This document shows, in pieces, positions 26,488 through 34,662 of a stretch of 64,000 nucleotides of DNA (positions are counted from its first letter, which is position 1; each line of letters opens with the position of its first letter). Position numbers and translations under genes: made by a program. The DNA comes from Lentisphaerota bacterium (GTDB lineage Bacteria > Verrucomicrobiota > Kiritimatiellia > UBA8416 > JAIOPI01). The stretch spans positions 62,001-126,000 of the forward strand of contig JAIOPI010000033.1 of assembly GCA_021413965.1 (NCBI GenBank), written 5' to 3'. Under the pieces are notes generated by a model. It had not been told where the DNA came from. It did not search any database and saw nothing but the letters and a program-made list of their open reading frames with translations.

Positions 26488-27237
26488 TCAGCCGTAGAAC
26501 CGATCCGGATCAGCCTGCAAGGCCTGCGCGTAGAGTTCCACCAGGGCCCGCAGTCGCACCAGGCTTACCATGGCCGCCCCAATCCTGCCGTCCCTCATGA
26601 TCCCGGCCTCACGGCAGGGCCCCTCCATTTTCGAAAAGTCCGGATAAGGCCCAAAAACCAGGGAGAGCCCCGGGTGGCGTGCGACCAGTTCCGGGGGTGG
26701 CGTCATGCGCGCCAGGATCCGCTCCGGCAGTTTGACGACGGTTCGCTCCGCCAGGTGCATCGCGGAGCAGCAACCCAATCCCACGCCAATCAACAGCATG
26801 ACGCCATCCAAATCGAAAAGCGCGTCCCAACGTCTGTCCGCGAACAGTTGCTGGTGACGACCGATGGCAACGAGTGAATGTGCCGGGGAGTTGCCACGCA
26901 CGATTCCCGGACGCCGAAGCAAGGCCGCCGCAATTTTGCCGGTCCAGCAGCCGGCGGTGGCCGCGTCATAGGGCAGCATGCGGATCTTCATCGCCAGCCC
27001 CTGCGCCCGCTCCTCCGGCGTCACCTCCAACAGTTCCCGATTGGTGGAATAGGCCGGCATGATGAGCGTGCCCGCCGGGCCGATGACGTCGAGCAACGCG
27101 TCGATCACCGCCTCGGCGCCGCCTTCAACCTGCCCGAGGCTCGATAGCGAACTGTGCACCCCCACGGCGTCGCCGGGCCGTAGGCCAAGCCCGCGCAGGC
27201 CCTCGGCCATCGCGGCGCGCGTCACGTGCGGCTTCAC
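26488..27237 (-). CDS. AAC(3)-like N-acetyltransferase family protein
   Basis: A 249-residue protein of the aminoglycoside 3-N-acetyltransferase (antibiotic_NAT) fold. The conserved N-terminal pattern is present: GVHSSLSSLGQVEGGAEAVI (near residues 25-44), then GTLIMPAYSTN, and RGNSPAHSLVAIG near 125. The Asn/His of the NSPAHS segment match the active-site region of the family. The start is taken as GTG 27237, overlapping the stop of the upstream glycosidase-like gene by GTGA; a GTG at 27249 is possible. In this catabolic context it more likely acylates an amino sugar or related metabolite than an antibiotic, but this is inference. It is cytoplasmic. Confidence 0.75.
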   Translation of the reverse strand: MKPHVTRAAMAEGLRGLGLRPGDAVGVHSSLSSLGQVEGGAEAVIDALLDVIGPAGTLIMPAYSTNRELLEVTPEERAQGLAMKIRMLPYDAATAGCWTGKIAAALLRRPGIVRGNSPAHSLVAIGRHQQLFADRRWDALFDLDGVMLLIGVGLGCCSAMHLAERTVVKLPERILARMTPPPELVARHPGLSLVFGPYPDFSKMEGPCREAGIMRDGRIGAAMVSLVRLRALVELYAQALQADPDRFYG

Positions 27238-29066
27238 TGGATGTCCCACGTGCCCTTGACCACATCCGCCGTGATCGAGACGCCATTCGCGTAGACGGCG
27301 CGTTGCAACGTGCGCGCTTCATTGAGGAAGGCGTGGCTCACCATTTCCTCGAGCGCCACACGCGCATGCAGGTCGGTGTGGGCCTTGACGCGCGCCAGCT
27401 CGTCGTCCGTCGGCTCGATCGACAGATACGGCATGCCGCCGTGCAGCGCCGCATGGGCGGCGGGAGCATGCCCCGCGGGAATGCCATCCGACCAGGTCAC
27501 CGCCCCAATCGACCACGGGATGAACAGCGCATCGTGATACACCAGGTTCCAGAGCGGCGCGACGGGCGGCTGGACATCCTCCTTGCTCAAAAACAGTTCC
27601 ATGATCACGTACGGCCCGTAGTGGGTCAGGTCGAGGTGCGGCAGCGCGAAATCCAGCGGCTCCTCCGAGCTCACAATCCCTTCCAGATCGCGGATAATCG
27701 CAAAACAACGCACGCGCGCCTCCAGGCAATCGCGCCGCGACATGCGGTGCCAGGGGTGGAAGCACTCGTCGGGAATCCGGGCCGCAAACACGTCCAGGTA
27801 TGTGCCATCGACGAGGACGCCGCGCTCCTGCAGTTGCCGATGATTCCGCAGCACGTAGGCCGGGGCCAGCATGGTGCAAAGCGCGGATTGCGGTCCGCCA
27901 AACCAGCGCGCCTGCTCGGGAATCTGCCCCGCCGCATCGTGCAGCGCGTTGTCCGGCGAGAACGAGACCGCGTCCTTGTAATAGTCGCGATACTGATCGT
28001 GAAGCGCCAGCAGGTACCCAAGCTCCCGGCACGTTTCCGACAAAGCGCGCATGCCCTCCCACCCGCCCGCTTCCTCGTTTGGCGGCAGGTAATCGGGGTG
28101 CGCCCGGTCGTACCCCTTCACGCCCCAGCCATCGAGGTGGAGATAAGCCCTGGCCACGCCCCGCGCCTTCAGCGCTCGCAGCTGCCGCGCCCGCTCCGAA
28201 AACGGGACACACCAGTCGTTGGCGCCGAGCTTGTTGTAGTAATCGCTCGCCGGGTGAATGTGATAGGAGATGCCCTCGTGAATGACGGGCGCGCCAATCA
28301 GCCCGGCCAACGCGGGCCGCGCCGCTATCTTCTCGCGCAGGCTGACGAAGCGCCCGCGGCGCTTCACATGGGCCCGGTAGTGCTTGCACATCGACACGTA
28401 GTCGCAGCGGTCAAAGAACCTGTACCGGACGCGACGCGCATAGCGCAGGCGCCCCAGGCTGGCATCCCAGCGCGGCCCCACCGACGTTGGGCCCCCGGCG
28501 GGATGCTCCAACCGGCAGCCGGCGTCGGCATCGTGCTCGATGATCCCCACATAGCCCGCCGCACCGCGCCGCTGCCCCCACCAAGGCATGTAGAACAGGC
28601 GGTGGTTGACCGTCAGCTCCTTCGCGCCCCATGCGTGCGGCCACGTCCCCGGCAGCAGCATGCCCTGCATCAGGGGAAACACCGTCTCCTGGTCGCCCGG
28701 GGTCTCGAACCGCACCGGTCCCGGCCACCACAGGGACTGGATCCCGCCACCCGCTTCCTCGGCATCCACGGACGCCACCAGGTCGCCGGTGGCGGTTTCG
28801 ATGACGATGCTCAACGTGATCGCGAGACCGCCCGCCTGCCCCGCAAAGCCGGAGAGTGCGCAGGTGAACCCCTCGAAGGCGCCACCCGACACACGCCGGG
28901 TGGTCACCACCGACGCGTCGCGCAGCGACATCGTCGTGGCAAGTGCGAGATCGTCATGCGAAGCCGCCGTCCGCCAAACCTCGCGGCCCTGGCGCACAGT
29001 CCAGGCAAGCTCCTGTTCGTGCCACGTGAGTTCCAGGCCGCATGCTTCAACCGTGAAAACGCTCAT
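27234..29066 (-). CDS. Large glycosidase-like protein (DUF5696/GH101-like barrel)
   Basis: A 610-residue soluble protein. An N-terminal beta-sandwich (about 1-200) is followed by a central TIM barrel with RAYLHLDGWGVKGYDRAHPD near residue 310, YLLALHDQYRDYYKD near 350, and LVDGTYLDVFAA near 420. A C-terminal beta region completes it. The D/E-rich strand ends HLDGWG, LHDQY and YLDVF, and SSEEPLDF near 465, are candidate catalytic positions. The layout resembles endo-alpha-N-acetylgalactosaminidase-like and DUF5696 proteins; I cannot decide between them. AGGA lies seven bases before ATG 29066. The stop overlaps the acetyltransferase start, indicating coupling. Confidence 0.6.
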   Translation of the reverse strand: MSVFTVEACGLELTWHEQELAWTVRQGREVWRTAASHDDLALATTMSLRDASVVTTRRVSGGAFEGFTCALSGFAGQAGGLAITLSIVIETATGDLVASVDAEEAGGGIQSLWWPGPVRFETPGDQETVFPLMQGMLLPGTWPHAWGAKELTVNHRLFYMPWWGQRRGAAGYVGIIEHDADAGCRLEHPAGGPTSVGPRWDASLGRLRYARRVRYRFFDRCDYVSMCKHYRAHVKRRGRFVSLREKIAARPALAGLIGAPVIHEGISYHIHPASDYYNKLGANDWCVPFSERARQLRALKARGVARAYLHLDGWGVKGYDRAHPDYLPPNEEAGGWEGMRALSETCRELGYLLALHDQYRDYYKDAVSFSPDNALHDAAGQIPEQARWFGGPQSALCTMLAPAYVLRNHRQLQERGVLVDGTYLDVFAARIPDECFHPWHRMSRRDCLEARVRCFAIIRDLEGIVSSEEPLDFALPHLDLTHYGPYVIMELFLSKEDVQPPVAPLWNLVYHDALFIPWSIGAVTWSDGIPAGHAPAAHAALHGGMPYLSIEPTDDELARVKAHTDLHARVALEEMVSHAFLNEARTLQRAVYANGVSITADVVKGTWDIQ

Positions 29067-29121
29067 GCTCGATCCTGTCTGTCCCAGCCAAAGGCCGATT
29101 GTGGATTTCCCGGCGGTGCGC

Positions 29122-30639
29122 TCACTTGTCCAGAAACGCCAGGTTCACCGGGATGCCGCCGTCGAAGGTGATGTTGCCCGCCGTCGCGCGCCGGTCATCG
29201 TTGCATGGCAGCGTATCCACCAGCAGATCCGCATCCCGCAGGCTGCGGCAGCGCACGCCGTTGACGACAAAATTCTCGAAGTGCACGCCATCGATCCAGC
29301 CGGAGGCCGGAAAAAGCGTCGAGGGGCGTGGCCACTTCTGATCGACCACGCAATCCTTGATCACCGTGTTTTCGATTCGGCCGCCGCCGGTGCGGTTCCA
29401 GGTGTAGAAATCGATCAGCCGCCGGCGCGTATCGGGGTACGGCAACTCGAAGCGGTTGTTGATGTAGGTGGTGTTGCGGACCGGCCCTCCGTCTTCGCAC
29501 ACACAGGTCATGCCGCGATCAGACTCGACGACGTCGTTGTCCGCAAAGGTCACGTGATTGACCTCGGCATGCGTCTCGGTGCCGATCTTGAGCGCGGATT
29601 TCTTCGTCAGGTAGACTCCGCCGCGGAAGATCACGTCGTCCACCGTGGGCGCGTCCTTGGTCGTGACCTTGACGCAGGCCGCATCGTCGGCGCAGTAGTT
29701 GAAGGCGCCCTCGACGAGGACGTGCTTCGAACTGTCGACCGTGATGCCGTCCGCGTTGAGCACATTGCGGTTGTCGATGCCCTTAAAGTTGCGGACTGTC
29801 ACATGCTCGCAGGCGGTCATGTGGAAGCACATGCCGGCCGGCTCGATCAGCGTCACGTCTTCCACGGTGACATGGCGGCAGGTGTGCATGAAGAACATGG
29901 TCGGGGCGTGCTGCTGAGAGCGCAAGGCCGCCCCGTTGCCGATCATCATGCCGCGCCCGGCCACCCGGACGTTCGACGCATTGGCGATCCACAGGAACGA
30001 CTGGTTCGACCAGTACGGCGACGGCGGCTGCACCGGGTAGTCGGCAATGTCGGCCGTGCTGCGCAGCACGGCGCCGCCGGCCAGATAGAGCGTCATGTCG
30101 CTCTTCAGCGCGACGGTGCCGGTCAGGTAGAGGCCGGGCGGAACGTACAGCGTGCCCCCCTGGCCCACCGCCGCGATGGCGCTTGCGATCGCCTGGGTTT
30201 GCGGAGTCGCGCCCGTCTTGTCGGTGGCGTAGTCCGCCAGGTTCACGACGCCCGGCTGTCCGGGCGCGGGCGGATTCACCTCCGGCGCGTCCGCAAAGAG
30301 GAAGAAGCGTTCGAATTCGTTGATGCGGATGACGAGCTTGGTTGGTTGCTCGAGTGTGAAGTGCAGCGTGTTCACCTCCGCCCGCGCAGGAACCTCGCGA
30401 CGCTTGGGCCGCATGTCGTAGGCATGAATGTAGCGCAGGTTGCGGTGCCCGATGGACGGGGGAATGCTGAGCGCCACCTCGCATTTGCCCGTGAAGGCGA
30501 CTTGCGCGAAGTGCACGTCCGCGACGGTCACCACATCCACCGGCTGCCCGTTCACGGTCAATGTGTACACCGGGCTGAGCGGCACGCCGGGCGGCACCGG
30601 GAAACTCACGGCATTGGAACTGACGGCTGTATCGGTCAT
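29122..30639 (-). CDS. GH28-like polygalacturonase-fold protein (copy 2)
   Basis: A 505-residue paralogue of the protein at 6170-7651, with the same N-terminal beta-sandwich followed by a beta-helix. The shared frame includes DFxTDKTG-like DYATDKTGATPQTQAIASAI near residue 137 and LKSDMTLYL. The catalytic-motif positions are further eroded: NADG (near 295) replaces NTDG and ADD (near 317) replaces GDD, and no GHG is visible. The aspartates survive, so activity is possible, perhaps on another substrate. There is no signal peptide. ATG 30639 has AAGGAGG four to five bases upstream; upstream in-frame sequence overlaps the MttB-family gene and was excluded. Confidence 0.75.
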   Translation of the reverse strand: MTDTAVSSNAVSFPVPPGVPLSPVYTLTVNGQPVDVVTVADVHFAQVAFTGKCEVALSIPPSIGHRNLRYIHAYDMRPKRREVPARAEVNTLHFTLEQPTKLVIRINEFERFFLFADAPEVNPPAPGQPGVVNLADYATDKTGATPQTQAIASAIAAVGQGGTLYVPPGLYLTGTVALKSDMTLYLAGGAVLRSTADIADYPVQPPSPYWSNQSFLWIANASNVRVAGRGMMIGNGAALRSQQHAPTMFFMHTCRHVTVEDVTLIEPAGMCFHMTACEHVTVRNFKGIDNRNVLNADGITVDSSKHVLVEGAFNYCADDAACVKVTTKDAPTVDDVIFRGGVYLTKKSALKIGTETHAEVNHVTFADNDVVESDRGMTCVCEDGGPVRNTTYINNRFELPYPDTRRRLIDFYTWNRTGGGRIENTVIKDCVVDQKWPRPSTLFPASGWIDGVHFENFVVNGVRCRSLRDADLLVDTLPCNDDRRATAGNITFDGGIPVNLAFLDK

Positions 30640-30658
30640 AATCCTCCTTGATGCGTGT

Positions 30659-32122
30659 TCAACGTCCAACGGGTTGCTCGCGCTTAGCCCCGGCCCCCAA
30701 TTCGCGCCTGGCCGCGGCGACAATGCTCTCGATCGCCTGCTCCACCGCGGGATCCATCGGCTCGGGCCGATGCTGCTTCAGAATCTGCTCGCGCCGTGCC
30801 CGGCAACGATCCTCCATCGATCGCGCGCCTTCCGCGCGCCAGCCCTCGTAGTAGTCACGGTCGAGCAGCTGCGGGAACCACAGTTCGCGGCGGAATCGCT
30901 CCGCGGTGTGCTCGGCGTCAATGAAGCGCCCCCCCTGCACGACCTCGGCCGTGACGTCGATCCCGAACGCCTCATCGGAGAAATCGAGATCCCGCATGAC
31001 GCTGGTGACGTAGCTGATGATCTCATCCTGCATCACGAGGATGTCGAGCGACGTGGCCTGGTCGACACCGCAGATGCCCATGTGGCCGTAGATATCCGCC
31101 CCGGCCGCCGCGCCGAGCATCACGGTCAGGCCGGCCTCCAGCCCGGCCTGCGCATCCGGCCGCTTGGAGTCGGTCAGCCCCACGTTGATATAGACCGGCA
31201 GCCCCAGGTGCTTGCCCATCTGCGTCATGGCCACGCCGAAGATGGCCTGCTCCGGACCGCCGAAAATCATCTGCGTGGTGCGCATGTCGAAGGCATGGCA
31301 GATCCCGCCATAACAGACCGGCATCCCCGGCTTCACCGTCTGCGTGATCACGATGCCCGCCAGGATTTCCGCATGCTCCTGGGCCAGCGTGCCCGCCACC
31401 GTGCAGGGCGCGGACAACCCCATCTGCGCCATCGGACCGATGGGCACCGGCAAGTTCAGCCGCGCCGTCTCGTACAGCAGATCGATCCCGTTCATCGGAA
31501 AACGCAGCGGGCTGATCGGCTCCAGGAACGGGTACCAGGCGGGTTGCGCGGCGGCGGCGGACGCGCTGCCCCGCAACGCGATCATCAGCTCATTCAGGAA
31601 GCGGGCCGACGCCCGGTCGTGGTACCAGAACGTGATGGGCTTCGTGGTCTGCCGCAGCATGGTGGCGGCCACCTCGACGCAGCGGTAGGCCACGGGCACC
31701 TCGTGCGGGTCGGACATCGCGCCGGGTATGGTGATGTGCCCGAGGGCGTCCGCGCACCGCGCCGCGGTCGCCACATCCGCCAGCGTCGCAAAGCGCCGCG
31801 GCCCGCCGATGTCGTCCACCCAGTGGGCCTCCCCGGCAATGCTGTTGAACTGGCGCTGCCCCACGCCGAACGCCGCCGTGCGAGACACGTCGCGACCGTA
31901 CAGCGTGAATTGCTTCCCGGCCGAGTCGATGGCCCGCTGAATCAGGCCCGCCGGCAGGTACACCCGCTGCGCCGCACGATCCACGCGCGCCCCGGCGTCG
32001 TGCAGTCGCGACAGCATCTCGGCATGCGGCACCCCCACGCCAACGCGCTCCAGAATCTCCAACGCCTTCTGGTGAACGCGGCCAATCTGTTCCGGGGTCA
32101 GTACGGTTGCGTGCATGGGCAT
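30659..32122 (-). CDS. MttB/MtgB-family corrinoid methyltransferase, non-pyrrolysine type
   Basis: A 487-residue member of the trimethylamine methyltransferase (MttB, COG5598) family, which moves a methyl group from a quaternary or tertiary amine to a corrinoid protein. Family landmarks include EILERVGVGVPH near residue 23, LYGRD near 75, a glycine-rich core (GPMAQMGLSAPCTVAGTLAQ) and GGRFIDAEHT near 395. The frame is open throughout, with no in-frame amber where archaeal MttB carries pyrrolysine. It thus belongs to the larger non-pyrrolysine branch that includes glycine betaine methyltransferase. The start is ATG 32122 or 32116 (GGAG upstream). No corrinoid protein or activase gene is in the window; the URO-D-like proteins could be the partner methyltransferases. 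Confidence 0.85.
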   Translation of the reverse strand: MPMHATVLTPEQIGRVHQKALEILERVGVGVPHAEMLSRLHDAGARVDRAAQRVYLPAGLIQRAIDSAGKQFTLYGRDVSRTAAFGVGQRQFNSIAGEAHWVDDIGGPRRFATLADVATAARCADALGHITIPGAMSDPHEVPVAYRCVEVAATMLRQTTKPITFWYHDRASARFLNELMIALRGSASAAAAQPAWYPFLEPISPLRFPMNGIDLLYETARLNLPVPIGPMAQMGLSAPCTVAGTLAQEHAEILAGIVITQTVKPGMPVCYGGICHAFDMRTTQMIFGGPEQAIFGVAMTQMGKHLGLPVYINVGLTDSKRPDAQAGLEAGLTVMLGAAAGADIYGHMGICGVDQATSLDILVMQDEIISYVTSVMRDLDFSDEAFGIDVTAEVVQGGRFIDAEHTAERFRRELWFPQLLDRDYYEGWRAEGARSMEDRCRARREQILKQHRPEPMDPAVEQAIESIVAAARRELGAGAKREQPVGR

Positions 32123-32193
32123 TCTCTCCGTATGTTGCAGTTCCCCACCATCCGGTCCGCGACAGGCATAGCCGCGACCGCACCCCGGCAGTT

Positions 32194-33117
32194 TCAGCGG
32201 AATATGGCCAGCGGCAGGTACGCCGACACAATCCAGTCCGGCCGGTCAACAATCTCGCTGATCTTCAAGTCCACGGCGGCGCCGCACAGGCAGTAGGCGG
32301 CTTCGCGACTCAGGCCGTACGTCTTCACCAGGTGTGCGATCATGTCGCGAATCACCTGCTGCGAATTGGCATAAAGATCCGGGCCGTGGGCCGTGACGAC
32401 ATAGTAGCCCTGTTCATCCGCCAGCGAGAGCCGCCTCCCCGGCGGCGTCTGAAACCGCAGGCCCGTCAGGTTCGCGCCTTTTTCCACGCCAAAGCGCAGC
32501 GTCACGGACATGGGCGCCTCGATGCCGCTGCCATTCACCTCGCCATCGCCCTGCGCGGCATGGCAGTCGCCGCAGGAAAACAGGGCGCCATCGGCCAGCA
32601 CCGGCAGCCACATGACGGTCCCTGGCGTCAAATGCCGGATATCAAGGTTCCCGCCGTGCGGACCCGGCGCCAGCGTCCGCAGGCTCCCCTCCGCCGGCGC
32701 CACGCCCATGACGCCGCAAAACGGCTCAAAGGGAATCCGAATGTTGCGACTGAACTCGCAGGCATCGCCCACCAGGCGGCAATGATGCAGGTACAACTCG
32801 GGAAATTCCCCGGCCAGCAGACCGAAGGCTGGCCACACGGCGGTCCAGCCCCATCCCTTATGCTGCAAGTCCAGGATTTCCACGCGCAGCGCATCGCCCG
32901 GTTCAGCGCCCTCCACGCGAACAGGCCCGGTCAACGCATGCACGCGACTCTGGTCGACGCGCGCAAAGTCCGCCGCCGTCCAACCCGGCTGCACCTGGCC
33001 GCCGCCCTCGAGCGTCTCGAAGACAACGGTGTCGCCGGGGCGCACGGTCAGTCGCGGCGGCAGCATCCGGTCGAACTGGCTGTGCGGGGCGCGGTCGTCC
33101 ACATGGTGAGTCGTCAT
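32194..33117 (-). CDS. Acetamidase/formamidase family protein
   Basis: A 307-residue protein of the FmdA/AmdA family, which hydrolyses short amides to ammonia and the acid. The family signatures GGNLDIRHLTPGTVMWLPV (near residue 150) and DCHAAQGDGEV (near 180) are present. The C-terminal segment SREAAYCLCGAAVDL is also typical. It is soluble, with no signal peptide. ATG 33117 is chosen over a GTG at 33141, although AAGGA is about 12 bases away. It is the first gene of the run that includes the MttB-family protein, so release of amine or amide nitrogen may be part of the same pathway. The 250-base divergent gap upstream showed no clear operator. Confidence 0.85.
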   Translation of the reverse strand: MTTHHVDDRAPHSQFDRMLPPRLTVRPGDTVVFETLEGGGQVQPGWTAADFARVDQSRVHALTGPVRVEGAEPGDALRVEILDLQHKGWGWTAVWPAFGLLAGEFPELYLHHCRLVGDACEFSRNIRIPFEPFCGVMGVAPAEGSLRTLAPGPHGGNLDIRHLTPGTVMWLPVLADGALFSCGDCHAAQGDGEVNGSGIEAPMSVTLRFGVEKGANLTGLRFQTPPGRRLSLADEQGYYVVTAHGPDLYANSQQVIRDMIAHLVKTYGLSREAAYCLCGAAVDLKISEIVDRPDWIVSAYLPLAIFR

Positions 33118-33367
33118 CGAGGTAAGTATTCCTTGGCGCACATGCTAGGGGTGGCGAGGATCCCAATCAAGCACGACAGATCGGCCCGGGCATTCGACCG
33201 CTTGTAGATTACCGTACATTCGCTGCAGGTTCTGGGTTTTGACGGCATGGGCGGCACGCGGCGACCGCGCAATCGTGCTTGCGCTGGCGACCATCGGCCT
33301 GCTAACACCCAACGACGTTCAGCGCAGGCTGCGCCGCAACGCGCCGGCAACGAAACCCAGGAGACTC

Positions 33368-34573
33368 ATGCAACGGACTCATGCCCCTCACACACAGTCC
33401 CTCCGCATCGGCGTCATCGGCGCCGGCGGACGCGGCTGGCTGTCCCAACACGCGCACCAACCGGATCAGGGCGTGCGTATCGTCGCCATTGCCGACACTG
33501 ACCCGAAGGCGATTACCGCCTATCGCGACAAGTACGGGGCGGATCTCTACGCGACCAGTGATTATCGCCAACTCCTCAAGGATGGCGGGGTGGACGCCGT
33601 CTTCGTCTGCACGCCCGATTATCTTCACGAGGAGCACGCCTGCGCCGCCCTCGAGGCGGGCAAGCATGTGTATCTCGAGAAGCCCATGGCCATCACCATC
33701 GCCGGTTGCGACCGCATTTTGCGCACCGCCATGGAGACGAAGTCCCGCCTTTACCTCGGGCACAACATGCGGCACATGGACTTCGTCCAGAAGATGAAGC
33801 AGCTGATCGATGCAGGCGCCATCGGGGAGGTCAAGACCGCCTGGTGCCGCCACTTCTGCTCCTACGGCGGCGACGCCTACTTCAAGGACTGGCATGCCGA
33901 CCGGACGAAGTCCACGGGCCTGCTCCTGCAGAAGGCGGCGCATGACATTGACGTGCTGCATTGGATCTGCGGGGGATTCACCACGCGCACCGTCGGCATG
34001 GGCGGGCTCACGCTCTACGACCAGATCACCGACCGCCATCCCCCGGAGGAACGCGGTGATGCGAGCTGGAACCGCGCCAACTGGCCCCCCCTATCCCAGA
34101 AAGGCCTGAATCCAGTCATCGACGTCGAGGACCTCTCGATGATCCTCATGCGCCTCGACAACGGCATTCAGTGCTCATACCAGCAGTGCCACTACGCGCC
34201 GGACGGCTGGCGCAATTACACGTTCATCGGCACCGAAGGCCGGATCGAGAATCAGGGCGACCACCCCGGCGATTGCGTCATCAAGGTGTGGAACCGGCAG
34301 CGCTATTACAACCAGTATGGCAACGCGATCCACTACATCGACGAAGCGGTGGACACGCACCACGGGCATGGCGGCGCGGACCCGCGCATCGTGCGCGAGT
34401 TCATCGCGCACATCCGCGACGGCGTCAAAATGACCACCTCGCCCGTCGCCGCCCGCAACAGCGTCGCCACCGGGTGTGCCGCCACGCAGTCGATCAGGAC
34501 CGACAGCCAGCCGATGGATGTGCCGCCGGTCGCGAGCGACGTCGCCGCCTATTTTGCCGCACTCACCCAGTAA
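33368..34573 (+). CDS. Gfo/Idh/MocA-family oxidoreductase (1)
   Basis: A 401-residue NAD(P)-dependent oxidoreductase. The Rossmann motif GVIGAGGRG lies near residue 16 and the family's EKP motif in YLEKPMAIT near residue 105. The family's catalytic-region histidine is likely the one in AAHDIDVLHWICGG near 195. The remainder is the alpha/beta C-terminal domain. Typical substrates are inositols, sugars or sugar acids. There is no Tat or Sec signal. ATG 33368 is fixed by CAGGAG five bases upstream; the 43-residue upstream extension looks non-coding. It diverges from the acetamidase operon and converges on the histidine kinase gene. The 89-base gap to that gene has only a short perfect palindrome (34630-34641). 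Confidence 0.9.
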   Translation: MQRTHAPHTQSLRIGVIGAGGRGWLSQHAHQPDQGVRIVAIADTDPKAITAYRDKYGADLYATSDYRQLLKDGGVDAVFVCTPDYLHEEHACAALEAGKHVYLEKPMAITIAGCDRILRTAMETKSRLYLGHNMRHMDFVQKMKQLIDAGAIGEVKTAWCRHFCSYGGDAYFKDWHADRTKSTGLLLQKAAHDIDVLHWICGGFTTRTVGMGGLTLYDQITDRHPPEERGDASWNRANWPPLSQKGLNPVIDVEDLSMILMRLDNGIQCSYQQCHYAPDGWRNYTFIGTEGRIENQGDHPGDCVIKVWNRQRYYNQYGNAIHYIDEAVDTHHGHGGADPRIVREFIAHIRDGVKMTTSPVAARNSVATGCAATQSIRTDSQPMDVPPVASDVAAYFAALTQ

Positions 34574-34662
34574 CGCCGTCCCGGTGGACCGGCAGGCAGG
34601 GAAGGGACGCGGCTCACGCGCGCCACGCCGCGACCGGTCGCCCGGGGACCGCCCGGCGCGGG

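Noticed and set aside
26488-27237. Aminoglycoside resistance gene
   Set aside because: The fold matches AAC(3), but context and coupling point to sugar metabolism, and nothing in the sequence shows drug specificity.
30659-32122. Pyrrolysine in the MttB-family protein
   Set aside because: The frame is complete with no in-frame TAG, so it belongs to the non-pyrrolysine branch. The TAG at 52407 is in an unrelated repeat protein.
33142-33367. Promoter or operator in the divergent gap between the acetamidase and Gfo/Idh genes
   Set aside because: I looked for -35/-10 pairs and dyads and found none that stood out.
34630-34641. Perfect 12-base palindrome GCGACCGGTCGC between convergent genes
   Set aside because: Short GC palindromes are frequent in this composition; there is no loop, T-tract or second copy, so neither terminator nor operator is supported.
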